64,000 nt of DNA from Eutypa lata. Its lineage: Eukaryota; Ascomycota; Sordariomycetes; Xylariales; Diatrypaceae. The translations under genes were made by a program, and so were the position numbers. The DNA lies in the NCBI GenBank assembly GCA_022661535.1, contig JAKULF010000006.1, positions 4,397,001-4,461,000 on the forward strand, read 5' to 3'. Within the stretch, counting starts at the first letter, position 1, and each line of letters begins with the position of its first letter. Below, piece after piece: positions 24,081 to 35,735 of this stretch. A model generated the notes under the pieces. The model saw only the letters and a program-made list of their open reading frames with translations. It was not told where the DNA came from and did no database searches.

Positions 24081-27000
24081 TATAGGTAGGTAGGTAGGTA
24101 GCAGCAGCATATGTAAATTCCGTGAGGATATTCCGGGCTGCCTGATAGGTATGTAGGGTACCCACGGCACTTATTGCCTCTTGCGTATGTACGTAGTGTT
24201 TTCCATTTCCAAAGCTTGGTGTTGCTTGGTGTACTATTGACTTCGGAAAGCGAGGCATGTTTTATTAGAATAGCAACCTTTCTCCCCTCACGTGTTGGTC
24301 ATGCAGATGTGGAGAGGGTCAGCGAGGGGAACCCTAGAAGCGCCAGATGATATTTGGTCTAGACAACGATCGTTGGTGAATTTCTACTACACCGCTTCAA
24401 CGTTGCCTCCTGCAGAAGGAGCGAAAGAGTCACGCTTAGAGGATCCGCAAAGTGGCGTGCAGCTCTGAGGCTAGGGCTAGTAGTAGGTAGGCTGGTAGGT
24501 TGGTGAAGTGAGCTCGGCGGCTATGTATGCACGTATGGGGTTCTTAGGGTTTGCCAGTTGTGTCAACTGTCGTCATATGGTTGGGTGAAACCTGAAGGTT
24601 TGCTCAAGGGGAGTTGGTTGGGTGCTCAGATGCAAATTGCCAAATTAGGAAACATCGCTGGTGGGCATACCAATGAAAGCTCGCAGAAGAAAAAAAAAAC
24701 ATTGTCTCAAAGACCTGAAGTGTCATAAAGCGACCATAGGATGAATAGTTGGGGGATACCATCGTGTCGATTCTAATATTCCAACGACCTGTCTAACTAA
24801 CTTCTGCTCTGCGGGGTCATCTGCATATAGGAAAATTTTATGTCTTGCTGGTGCCCTGGAGAATATTCTAAAGAGGGGGAAACGGGGATATGTAACCGGC
24901 TACGGAGTGTCTCTTGTTTTAAAGCCAAGGAATATAAAAAGAATAAAATTTAGATTAATCCGCTGGCGGCCATTGGCGGGTTTCTAGTATTGTGACAGGC
25001 AATATGGGATGGAAGTTTTTTATCACCCCTCCACGATGGCTCATTACTAATGCTTTAGTGAGTGGATGCCGAGGTTATTGATGATGTCTCGGTTTGAATA
25101 TGAGCAGATGAGGCTCTAACTACTACGTTTTGATCTCGGAATTAGAAATCTAACTAAGCTCGTTCGTACGTAGTGGCGTCACCGACTTTTTCTTTCGCAG
25201 ATTTGTGCTTCAATAGACGCAAATTTTCCAAGGAATAGCTCTGATCTCTGCCCAGAGACGTCACCACGTACATGTTCTAGGCGTTGATCAAAGGCTGGTT
25301 TCAGTAGGACACCGTTGAAGATCCTATGCGGCACACATATGTATGTCTGTATGTAACTAGGTAGCAGTCAAGGGTTGTCTTCCCCACGCGAGGAGGATGG
25401 ATACGGGTATAGTTGTTCTTTTTTTTCTTTTTCTTCTTCTTCGGCATCGGGTCCTTGAGGAATGGTTGGTCGGCAACCGGCGTACCGGGTCAGGTCACTC
25501 ACTGCATGGGCAGCATGGTAGCATGGATATGTGTCTTCACTCGCTGGCTCAGAAATCTCTACTGCACGTAGAAAATATCTGGGTCGCCCATGCAGGCAGA
25601 GCAAAGAGGGGAAAGACGAATGCCTTATTCAATTCTTTTACGCGACGATCGTACGTCCGTTCCCGCAGTCATAGATAGATAGGTGTAATACTACATAAAA
25701 AGATGGCAGGAAGATCTGGAGACTTACGCCACATCGGTGGTGGACTCGGTCCTGCATCGTAACTAGTAGGTGGGGGTTTTCCGAGAGTATCAAGTAGCGA
25801 AGCTGTGCCCTATTGCTACATATCCATTATGTATGTGGGCATTTCGCTCCTATGCTTCCGAACACATAGTTTGAACATGCATGAAAAGATTGCTGTCATC
25901 GTGACTCAAGTCTGCGGTCTTTGCAGCCTTGAGTGCTGGGTAGTTAGTTAGTTATGAGGGTTCTATAAGTTTCAATACGTAAGTTGTGTCGCCTACAGTT
26001 ATACGCACGTAGGTACAAACCATATAATTGTCAATTGTCCGTGTTATGTATGTAACGATCGATAGGACCACCTGATGGATACGAGCCTCAGATGGAGCTT
26101 TGTATCATCGTGCTCTTGAATCGTACTTTTTTGTGCGTAGTAGAAATCGTCAAGTTCTGGTCCCCCAACCGCTTCTGAAGCTGACTTTTCCCACGCGAGC
26201 CTATGTTAAGCAGTGGGGCGTTCCCCATCCCGCCCGTTTTGGTGCGGAAATCAAGATACGCCTTACCATATCAAGTAAGGAGATGCTTCAGCCCGGCGCG
26301 GACTAGTTGACAGTCCCAGCAGTACACAGATCCATTCACGAAATTCATGTGTTAAAAGAAGGTGTTTATTAGACCGGATTTAACGTGTATACATATCATC
26401 TATCATCTATGTAGAACACAATAGAACTTATCGTGTACGTAATAACTTGCCCTATGACGGTGATGACGATGACGATGAGATTTAAGTGCCCGCACACGAA
26501 TAAATTGTAAGCAGCAATGTATGAAGTAGGCATCTGAGAAAAGGACAACTAACTTGACATGAGCATGAGGATGAGGATGAGGAAGAGGAAGCAGAAGGGT
26601 AGGCAGCCTACTACAGGTACGGACTCAGTAGTTAGGGGTATTCTGACTCGTGCATGACTAAAGCCTGATGAGACCGACTCTGTAAAATTTAGTTTGAAGC
26701 ATCCTACATACGTAATTTTTTTGATTTGTGCTCTTCCTTTGCTGGAGCAGCGAATCAGTAAGCGCGTCTTCTTCATTGGGACGCGCTTGATTCGCGTGGT
26801 TTTTTAAACAGCGCCAACCTCTCTTAACCCTTATTATGTAATGTCATAATAATATCACCCTTTCTGCGCCGAGCTGGAACTCATCCTTGAAATAATGATA
26901 TCTCATTAAGTGAAATCCATAAAACACAATTGGCGGGATTTTGAAGAAGAGTACGAAGTATGTAACTAAGTAATTCCCCCTTTCGGCTCACATAGTACCT

Positions 27001-28380
27001 ACATAGCAATCAGCCAGCCTACCAACCTAGGTAAGTATGTGGTATGAATGGAGGTAGTGTCCGACCAATCAGATAATACGAAGTAAGGGACTTTGGAACT
27101 GACTACATGGCACGCAGCACGCAATTGTGTAAGCCACTGGGAAGGATGAGGTGGCTAGGCAACCGATAGATAGATTAACTCCTACGATTTTTAAACATTT
27201 TACCAGCTTATTAAATAATGATATCTGCGTCCGAATGAGTGATCATGGCGTTTTCTAATGCATTCACGGGCTGCCGGCTTTCCATAACCCTAGATGTGGT
27301 AGGTAAAGCGAAATACATACATAGGAGAAGGGCTTAGTTATATATACACCGGGGTAGCACAACCCCGATCATTCGGGTTACATTACTATATTTAGGTGTA
27401 GTTAGAGTAAACAAACCCAGGTTCTCTTCTTCAATCTCCCATGCGGGTTGAATTACATACGTCGCGTAGTTGCCATATAGTTGGGGAGTACCTACCTAGG
27501 TATTTAGTTAAAGCATCAGGATTACGGGCTCGGAACTTCAACGCGTATTGTCCCATTCATCCTATGCGTTTTATTGTCTTGTTGCTTTGCTGGAATTATC
27601 CAGTTGCATTCTACCGTTCCAGAAGAAAGAGAGAGAAAATGCCTCGGGGGCAATCGGCCCAATGAAGTATACACGGAGGAAATGGAACCTGAATCCCGAG
27701 ATGGTGGCGACGCATCCGGAACGTTTAAGAGTGGAATGATTGCAGAACAAACCCAAGCTACTGTAGGCATCTAGTCAACTGGTACCACATATTCATTCCT
27801 GATATGGCAGTTCCTGGGGGGAAGTATGTAGACGGGAAAGATCTCGGCGAGATATGAAAGCACCCTCACTCCTCAAAGACAAGAGGCGCCTTCTATAACC
27901 GTAGGTTGCCGCAAACGTCGTCTAGTCTCTCCCAAGGCCGGGAAGGCAATGAATTGCATACCTACCGCCTGGATACCAATTCCGGAGATGGTGGTGGTTG
28001 AGTTTTACCACTTTTGTACTCGTCTCTATTGAGAAGATATGCCAAGACTTTTAACAGCAAGAAAGAACGCAAGGATCACCAGGTTAAAGCCTTGTAAAGA
28101 TCATCTGCGCTAAGGACTTGTCCGTCTAACCGTCACAGACCCCTATCCCCAGATCGATATTGTTTAATTTTTTTGTTGTCTTCTCTCTTGAAAGTTTTTT
28201 TTCTTTTCTCCTTTGACATCGGCTGTTAGTGCACTCTAGCTCCGCATAGGAAAATTTTTGCTGGGTGCAGCAGATAACTGGAGAGAGAAGCAAGCAAGCA
28301 AGCTCAACAATGAAGAAAGAAGACCAGAGCATTCGGCTCAGGAGATGGATCCGGATACGATCAGGTCTCCTACCTGCGTG
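24081..28380. other. Gene-free block, middle part
   Basis: No ORF over 100 codons and no recognisable motif. It holds a TAGG tetranucleotide run at 24083-24102 and several CCTAGG/GTACGAAGTA motif copies at about 26950, 27024, 27077 and 27492. Several short frames (for example 23817-24089, 25397-25678, 27441-27665) were read and rejected as random. Confidence 0.6.
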
Positions 28381-28452
28381 CCTACATGCCTACATGCCTA
28401 CATGCCTACATGCCTACATGCCTACATGCCTACATGCCTACATGCCTACATG
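28381..28452. repeat. Nine perfect tandem copies of CCTACATG
   Basis: An 8-bp unit is repeated nine times without error, followed by two CCTA half-units. The plus-strand frames that read HAYMPTCL repeats are by-products of the array. Confidence 0.95.
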
Positions 28453-29984
28453 CCTACCTACACCCTATGCGATGAAGGGTACCAAAGGTACATACTTGCA
28501 TGTCTTAGATTGACATGTCCTGTACCAGTACCCCGGTGCCTATTCCAGAAATTCTTTCATCTAACCACATCCATCCATCCAAACGTTCAATTTCTGGTTG
28601 CCTGAGAGATTTCCAGTACTTTAGGTATGGACCTAAGGTGTGTGTGTGTATGCATGTAACATGACTTATCCAGCCGAGAAATCTGCGGCGCTTTGCCTTT
28701 TCTGTGTAAGCATGTATTGCCGTTTCGGACAATTAATAATTAAGCAAGCAAAACATAGACTTGATACGACTTAAGATCTACTCCACACGCAGCATAACTT
28801 ACACGGTACTAACTAATTACTACAAACTCTTTTGACTCGGTTGATTGTGTTTGGTAACATTGAAGGTAGCAAGGTAGGTACTTATAGTTATGTCCATAGT
28901 TTCGGGTCATATACACAAGAACACAGATAAAAACATGTACCTACATTAGTTATGCCACCGTTGTTGTTGTGTGTGTTGAGGACCCGAGTGTTCCATAACT
29001 ACGTACTAAACCCCAGACCTGGAGCGGATGCGCAGTCGGGGCTGCTAGGCTTTCTACCTATGTAGCTTTTCAGGTGGCAGAGAAAATGTGGGCAATATAC
29101 AGACAGGGCAGGTAAACCAATAACATTAAAAGAAAAAACCTGCTACAGCGAACTGGTGTCTTCATAGTAGTACAATACCATTACCTACAGTACATAAGAT
29201 TGCTGAGGCTAATAAATTACCTGCCGAGGAATCGGGACACTTCTTCCCTAGATCATTAAAGTTCCTACTTAGTAGTTAGTGCCTACCATGCAGCCATGCT
29301 AGGCGATACTCACCAAAAGAGTGTTGATACATACATAATGGGGACAGTTGCACAAATCAGGCATGTTCATTGGTTTGACGATGTTGTTAGCACTTGGTAG
29401 AGGTGGTGGGTCATGACAGTCATTTCGAATTTCGAAACCAAGTCACCAATTTCCCTCACGCACCCATTCATGTATCCACGTCCACATGTACCTAGGTAGT
29501 TATTCAACCCTACATGTACGAAGTATTACCGCAGGTCATCATCAACCAGCATCTGGCTTCTGACCAACTGAGTTTGCTTGGTAATACTTGAGAACAAATG
29601 ATGTGTATGAAAATGATATGAATCACGGTACTGGCTAGCAATGTTAATAGAAGGTAGGCAGGTAGGTACCTAGTAGATAGAAAATGCAGAATGATATTAG
29701 TTACACGGATTAGCAGGCTGATACAGGAGCTGCTGGCTGTGCTGTATTGTATGTATGTATGTATGTATGTATGTACGCAGTAAATATGAACTGCTTGAAC
29801 TGGCTGGGCTACTGAATGTAGTTAGGCACATAACTATATGTAACTATACAATACTTTGTAGGTGAAGGGAAATGAAAACGGCAGGAAATTATGCATGCAT
29901 AACTACATATTTCACCTGCGCTACGTTTGCATCTCATTGTAGTTATGTACAATACATACAATTCCGGACAGAGGTAGGTATTGT
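28453..29984. other. Gene-free block, right part
   Basis: No supportable gene. A (GTAT)7 tetranucleotide run lies at about 29748-29775, and copies of TACCTAGGTAG (29489) and GTACGAAGTA (29516) occur close together. Confidence 0.6.
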
Positions 29985-31830
29985 ATGTACATGCTGTCTG
30001 TAGTCGAGGGAACTAAGGCTAAGGTACCTAAAGCTGTCGATTCGCCTGTTCGCCCGTTCAACTTTTTTTTCTTCAAACTAACCTTGTATGTACATTTGTT
30101 TTGGGCCCTTGGACCATTCACGTCTTTGGCCTTTGTCCCCTACCTAGTGCTAAAAGGTACCTCCACAATCCACTTTCATACCTTGGCCTGCCTTGTCCTG
30201 CTTGTGGTTATGGTTGTGCACTTGGTTAGTGACCTTACATTATTACATACACTCTCTTTCTTAACTTTTACACACTCTCTTTTCCTCCCTCGTCCACCTC
30301 CCTCCTTTCAAACCTCGAAACGGACGAACCGTCAATCCATTCGACCTCGACCGAAATTTACTTTTTGGGAGTTGTCGACGTTTAGGTTTCAGGTTTTCTT
30401 TTCTTTCTTTTTTCTCCCTCCCTAATAACAACATCCACATCCAGTAGACTAGGACCGCTCCTTCTCCTCAGTCCTTTTGTGTTTGGGAAAAGGGAGAGAA
30501 GAAAAATATCCAGGACAAGGAGAGTGTGGAAGAAGAAGAAGTAGTAGTAGTAGGGGATCATCAACATCTTCATTGACTTCATGGCTACCTAAAACACGCG
30601 GACGCCGACTTTGGATCTTAGATCTTCGCCTTTTCCGAACCAACGTACGACCAACTCGGATCTGCCGAATTTCCTACTCGCCTTGTTTAGTCAACCGAGC
30701 AGTGTAGTTTCTTCGACAACCACCCCGACCTGACTATTGGTAAAGGGAAAGAAGAAAAAAGTACTGTTGCCGGTGTTTATTGGAGGATAACAACCTAAGC
30801 GCATCTCTTCTTCCTTCGGTCAACCATATCTCTTTTCCATTGGAACATCCTTTTCCTCAGGTTAGTATTCTTCCTCTGTTCATGTCACATCTGCTTCTAG
30901 TTGCGCATCCTGCCTTCATGACCCACCACGAATCTTTCCCTCGAGTCGAATCTTGAATTTCCATGCCAAAGAACGACCGCTACGACAACCAACGAGAAGC
31001 TACAACACAATTCACCATTACCATTGGCTTCTCGAGCGTCCCCTCGCGAATCTTGAAATGTGTTTTATCAGCGTCATTGCCATCAGAACCGAATCAGAAT
31101 AAATTGGAGGATATCAATCGATCCACGAGGGAATCGCCATGTGAAATCCCGCCTTGGCTCATTATTCTACTCACGACAACTATTGATTTGATCATCCTAC
31201 ACCCTTTCAACCGCAATACACAATGCCGTAGATGAAGATAACCCACCAGAGCAACTTACGGAAAACGAAACACATTGATGCGACTCGATTGATTTGTCTA
31301 TTGTTCCTGTTATTGTCAATTACCAGAAACAAGACTATTGTATAACTAACCCAAAAACAGTTCTCTAGAGAAGTCTTTTTCCCTGCAGCGTTTCATCATC
31401 TTTGTCGATAACCTACACACAATATCCGGCTTTATCTTCCTGACGATCTACTCAATCCTCCGGACTTGGTTGAGTTCGACAAATATTCACGACTCCTTTC
31501 TCCTCGACCCGACAAGCCCGTGGCTACTTAACCTTCTTAGCCTTGGGCGTGGTCTAATCACGACGAATTCTTGTTCTCCCTGAAGCCTAGTCGGATTTGT
31601 ATATCGATACATCTGATTCATGGCTCGGGCATCTCACTAAGGTTCTCGACGACCTTTCCCTTTCCCACGCGTATACCCTTGTCTCTTCAGCCTTGGATCC
31701 GAAAGCCAGTTGAGCTGTGGAATCACCACGCCGCTGAGCGCTCTTTTCCGCGTGTTGAAGCAGATTCTCCTTCCGACAACGGTCGACCGCAGATTTTCTT
31801 TTGCGGTGACCAATCTCCTCCACTGTCATC
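29985..31830 (+). promoter_or_regulatory. Long pyrimidine-rich upstream region/leader of the cyclin gene
   Basis: From about 30,200 to 31,800 the plus strand is rich in CT tracts (for example 30,245-30,310 and 30,390-30,425), a feature of strong fungal promoters and long 5' leaders. Several short upstream frames with ATGs occur and a GTTAGT donor-like site lies near 30,860. No convincing protein is encoded. I infer a long, possibly intron-containing 5' UTR with uORFs; transcript ends are not visible from sequence. Confidence 0.4.
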
Positions 31831-32979
31831 ATGCCGGGCGGCGTGTGCGCGGTTCTCGATTACGAGACCGACATTATGGCGGAGTACGTGGCTGAGATGT
31901 CAATGCGAATCATTCTACCCAACGCGACCGTCACTGGCGCTTTCCGAAAATTCGTCTCGCAGATTTTGACGTCCACCCGTCTCCCCAGTACGACGATCCT
32001 TCTAGGGATGAACTACCTAGCAAAGAGGGTTAACTCGCTTAACGCTGCTGGTCCGTTCAAGCCACAGGAGGGTGAAGCTTGGAGGATGCTTACTGTCGCC
32101 TTGCTCCTCGGTAGCAAATTCCTTGATGACAACACCTTCCAGAACCGGTCCTGGTCTGAGGTCAGCGGCATTCCCGTTTCTGAGCTGAACACGATGGAAC
32201 ACCAGTGGCTGGATCATATCGGCTGGGTCCTTTATGTCAACCTCGACCGCAGCCACGACTTCAATGCCTGGCTCAAGAATTGGAAGGAGTGGCAGGAGAC
32301 CAAGAAGCGACAGCAACTCCAGCAGAAGCAACAGCAGCAGCAGTCCCAGGCATTGGCCCGCGAGAGATTAGCTCCTATTGTGACGTCTATTCGCCAAGAG
32401 CCCGCCCGAGGACATCATCCGTTGCTTTACGAAGGCTGGACTCCCGAGGAGATTGCCGAGTACGATCGTGCTACAGTGCAAGCAGGGTTGGCTGGCACTG
32501 CTAAGGGCACAGCGGCCTACCGTCCTCGTGAGGGTTCGTGGTCGAGCCACTACCACAACAACATGTGGTCTCAGGCTCAGGCACCGCTAACACCGCCCGA
32601 TTCCGGTTATGGCACACCAGAATACCTCGATTCTGCTGCGTCGGTCAATTTGCAGTACAACGAATGGTTTAACAATGCCGTTGCTGCGAGCAACTACAAT
32701 CGTGATTACCAGCGTGATTACAATCGAGACTACAGCCGCGACTACCACCGGGACTACAGTCGAGACTACAATCGAGGTTACCAGCAGTCGGCTGGCCACA
32801 ACACGTTCGGCGGCTCGAGGACTGGATCTCACCATCAGCCCTATTTCAGCAGCTACAGTCACAACCACTGGGATTCCACCGTCGCTGAGTGTAACTGCTC
32901 ACACTGCATGGCAGCCCTGCATTCTAAGCCCTCCAATTATTTCCATCACCATTCTTACGGTCAACCTGTCATGGGTTGA
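31831..32979 (+). CDS. Pho80/Clg1-like cyclin-box protein
   Basis: Single exon, 382 aa. The cyclin box covers residues ~15-140: DIMAEYVAEMSMRIILPN, FRKFVSQILTSTRLPSTTILLGMNYLAKRV, EAWRMLTVALLLGSKFLDDNTFQNRSWSEVSG and ELNTMEHQWLDHIGW, which is the usual Pho80-type order (helices with the K and D/N-T-x-x-N-x-S/W-x-x-V/L-S-G signature). A glutamine-rich linker follows (about 150-180), then a Tyr/Arg/Asp repeat tail with YNRD/YSRD/YHRD units (about 288-312) and a Cys/His-rich end. Such cyclins bind CDK Pho85/Cdk5-like kinases and in yeasts act in nutrient signalling and morphogenesis. The partner and role here are inferred from the family. No intron is needed. TGA stop at 32977-32979. Confidence 0.88.
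   Translation: MPGGVCAVLDYETDIMAEYVAEMSMRIILPNATVTGAFRKFVSQILTSTRLPSTTILLGMNYLAKRVNSLNAAGPFKPQEGEAWRMLTVALLLGSKFLDDNTFQNRSWSEVSGIPVSELNTMEHQWLDHIGWVLYVNLDRSHDFNAWLKNWKEWQETKKRQQLQQKQQQQQSQALARERLAPIVTSIRQEPARGHHPLLYEGWTPEEIAEYDRATVQAGLAGTAKGTAAYRPREGSWSSHYHNNMWSQAQAPLTPPDSGYGTPEYLDSAASVNLQYNEWFNNAVAASNYNRDYQRDYNRDYSRDYHRDYSRDYNRGYQQSAGHNTFGGSRTGSHHQPYFSSYSHNHWDSTVAECNCSHCMAALHSKPSNYFHHHSYGQPVMG
32690..32786 (+). repeat. Degenerate in-frame 12-bp repeat (Y-x-R-D units)
   Basis: About eight imperfect units encode YNRD, YQRD, YSRD and YHRD in the cyclin tail. Third-base variation between units shows that it is old compared with the microsatellites nearby. Confidence 0.85.
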
Positions 32980-33187
32980 TTGTCTTTGGCCTGTTGCCCA
33001 ATGCCCCCTTCGTGGAGCGTAGGTGCAAGGAAGGTTAATGATTCACATTTTATTGTGTTGCATAAGCTTGAAAGAGCATGTGCGTCCTTGGTGGGGGGTT
33101 AATGTTGATGAAGTTGATTCCGATCCTTTTTTACGGTATATTCAGGAACATACATTTTGCTATTCAGATACCCTAGGAGTTTCTCAT

Positions 33188-33189
33188 GG

Positions 33190-33233
<44 letters not shown>

Positions 33234-33235
33234 CA
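33188..33235. repeat. Twelve perfect copies of GGCA in the cyclin 3' flank
   Basis: A 48-base uninterrupted GGCA array begins 208 bases after the cyclin stop, probably within its 3' UTR. The RQAGRQAG frame across it is an artefact of the array. Confidence 0.95.
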
Positions 33236-35570
33236 ACGGAGCCGCGTTTTCCTTGAATTTGAAATATTCTTCGAGGACTTCCTCTAAGTAAGGCGGTGCT
33301 ATGGTGGTTTAATTCCCGCAGCTACTCGCTTTCACGACCAGTTTTTACGATTCTTCATGTGATTGAATCTCGAGTCGACTATACCCTCGTGCCGTCATCG
33401 CCCTTTCGCCTCTGTTTTTATGGTGCTTCTTTTTACGAACTTGTCTTTCTAAACATTTAATTGGCGTTTAATGACGTATTCCCCATGGTCCCGGAGTTTC
33501 TTGCTTGTATTTTTTTCTTCTTATTTTCTTCATTGTGATAGATATTCATCGATTCGATTACATTACACACACCTTCGACGAACGGTGGCAAAAGTTGGGA
33601 TTTTTGGCGTTATAAAAAAAACAAGATGGATCATACACGACGACCCATTACCCTGTCGTCTCCTACGTTTCTCTTTGCATGGCAGGCGGATAGACTCTAG
33701 AATTGTCATTGTCACATGGGTGGAGGGGATTTCACAAAATTGCAGTACCACACATCGGGGTGGCCGCTGATCACAGCATAAAACAACCGATACTAATGAT
33801 AGGCATACTTCTCAATCCGGCAGATGCCTCAGTATCAATGGTCTGTGATGGATGGCTTTGCCCATATAGAAAAAAAATTGCTCTGCAACTGGTGCTTAAC
33901 CGCCCAACGGAGCATATCGCGCCATTTTCTGGAAGAGGCACTTGATTTGCGGTACAGGACACGAGGTGCTAAATGCATCAAAAGGGGGTTGTCCCTTGCT
34001 AGGTGATGAGCCTAGTACCCAGGATGAAGACTGGGATTCTTCTGCTTCCTTGAAGCGTTGTTGTTTATTTTTGCTTTTACTATGTTCACTTTCATGGATG
34101 AACTTGATTCTTCCACTTGGCTCGCTCTTCTTGGGCTACTTTTACTTATTAGCTGAGCCCAAGTCATGTCCGAGCCTTCTTCATAACTCCCTACGACTAG
34201 GGGCTACGTTTACTTGTCACCGGCACAGCATTCAAATCACAAAAGGGGGGTTTTTGGGCTTGGTGGTTATGGTTCTCTTCACGTGGAGTCATCTGCTTTT
34301 TCAGTTACTGTACCCGTAGAAGGGTGCTTTCTTTGTTATGATTGGCATGAGGATTCATACAGGACAGGGCAGGACAGGACAGGAGGGGCTTGCTTGGTCA
34401 CCCTGCATGCGCTGGATTTTTACATTAAGAATCGAGGTTGGAATGAACTCGGATTCCAGAGCTTGAGCACACAGACTACAAACTACGAAGATCAGGTTCT
34501 TCTCGGGAAGCAATTGCTGTTGTTTTCATCGCCACCCACCGCATCATTTTTTGGGGGGTTGGGGTCTTGCCCAATCCAGTTGCGAGGCCAATACATGAAG
34601 ACATCATGTAGTGCCTATCATCGTGTCTTCAGCTCTTGCCAGATACGTACACAGATTCCGCAGAGCTAGAACTGAACAGAAAAAAAAGAGTAAATATTAA
34701 AAACCCTCATAATCTGACCTAACTGTCTCTGTCCATCTCTATTGAACCCGCACCTAAGTCTACATAGTGAGTGATCCCCGCAAATATGTATGACCTTGTC
34801 AGTACATAACTATGTATCCATTTCGTAGCAAAGCCTCCTTGTGGTTTCAAGTGGCCCCCCCTCGTACTACGTAGGTACGTAGCATTGATCGAGCTGTATG
34901 ATATCACAAAGCCATTTGACTTGTCGATTCCATCCAAGTGGTTATGTAATTGAAGTGATAAACTTGCATATGCCAGCCGATTTTTGATTGCCTATGAAAA
35001 ACTTTTCTCTTTCGTCTGCGCATTGAATCCACAACCTAGACTTGTCCCACTCTCCACTTGAAGTCCATACATAATTACTACGTACATACCTAGTCAGGGT
35101 AGTGGGTAGGTAGTAATACGTACGCCGAGTTCCAACTAATCGGTTAGCTATGCTACTGTACTTACATAGTCTAGTTCGTCTACTCGGCCCCAACCGAACT
35201 GTTGAACACGCAAAATCACTAGTTAGTGAGAGGTTAGCAGGTTAGTTGCTATGTAGTCACTGGCTGGTCTCGAAACTAAGGAAGGGTGGGTGGGGTGGCG
35301 GGACACGATCGAATCGATGGATGAAGAAAAAATGATGCCGCAAGCAAAAAAAAAGAAGAAAAATATTTCTCCAGCCGTTCCCCACTAACCCACCTCTTCC
35401 ACTCCACCGGCACCACCACCGCCACCACCTATCTATCTACGTAGGATACGAATAACAAACAGCAGTGGACTGACTGACTGACCAACTGACAAACAAGTAT
35501 TCAAGTAAATCCCCTTTTCCCCCATCCACAGACAGTCAGACAAGACAGACAAGTTCATTGGTTTCCAACT
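33236..35570. other. Spacer between the cyclin gene and tRNA-Pro
   Basis: About 2.3 kb. Open frames at 33942-34319 and 34214-34669 overlap each other in different frames and have no recognisable domain; I treat them as chance. A short ACAGG-type repeat lies near 34360-34385 and CTGA-type repeats near 35470-35490. Confidence 0.5.
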
Positions 35571-35702
35571 GCCCGGATGGTCTAGCGGTATGATTCTCGC
35601 TTAGGGTTCTAAACTTCCTGAGTTATGATATTAAATATATGTATACACATATATAATATTACTATATGCGAGAGGTCCCAGGTTCGATCCCTGGTTCGGG
35701 CC
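35571..35702 (+). tRNA. tRNA-Pro (anticodon AGG) with a 60-nt intron
   Basis: The ends pair as an acceptor stem: GCCCGGA at 35571-35577 with TTCGGGC at 35695-35701 (one G-T), then discriminator C. The T arm is CCAGG-TTCGATC-CCTGG. The anticodon stem CTCGC (35596-35600) pairs with GCGAG (35668-35672). The loop reads TTAGGGT with anticodon AGG at 35603-35605, once an intron at 35607-35666 is removed after position 37, the canonical place. The mature body is 72 nt. A box (GGTCTAGCGG, near 35579) and B box (GGTTCGATCC, 35681-35690) are intact. A TTTT run at 35724 and TTTTT at 35731 can serve as Pol III terminator. The intron is AT-rich with ATATAT segments. Confidence 0.95.
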
Positions 35703-35723
35703 TGATTCATGATGTTCTCTCTT

Positions 35724-35735
35724 GTTTTCATTTTT
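35724..35735 (+). terminator. Pol III T-run behind tRNA-Pro
   Basis: TTTT at about 35724-35727 and TTTTT at 35731-35735 lie 22-33 bases after the tRNA end, the normal position and form for RNA polymerase III termination. Confidence 0.6.

Noticed and set aside
28258..28605. Frames with HAYMPTCL repeats
   Set aside because: Direct translation of the CCTACATG array; no gene structure.
33185..33240. CRISPR-like look of the repeat arrays
   Set aside because: Head-to-tail simple repeats without spacers, in a fungal genome.
33942..34669. Two overlapping open frames downstream of the cyclin
   Set aside because: They overlap in different frames, have no domain, and lie in a T-rich 3' flank.
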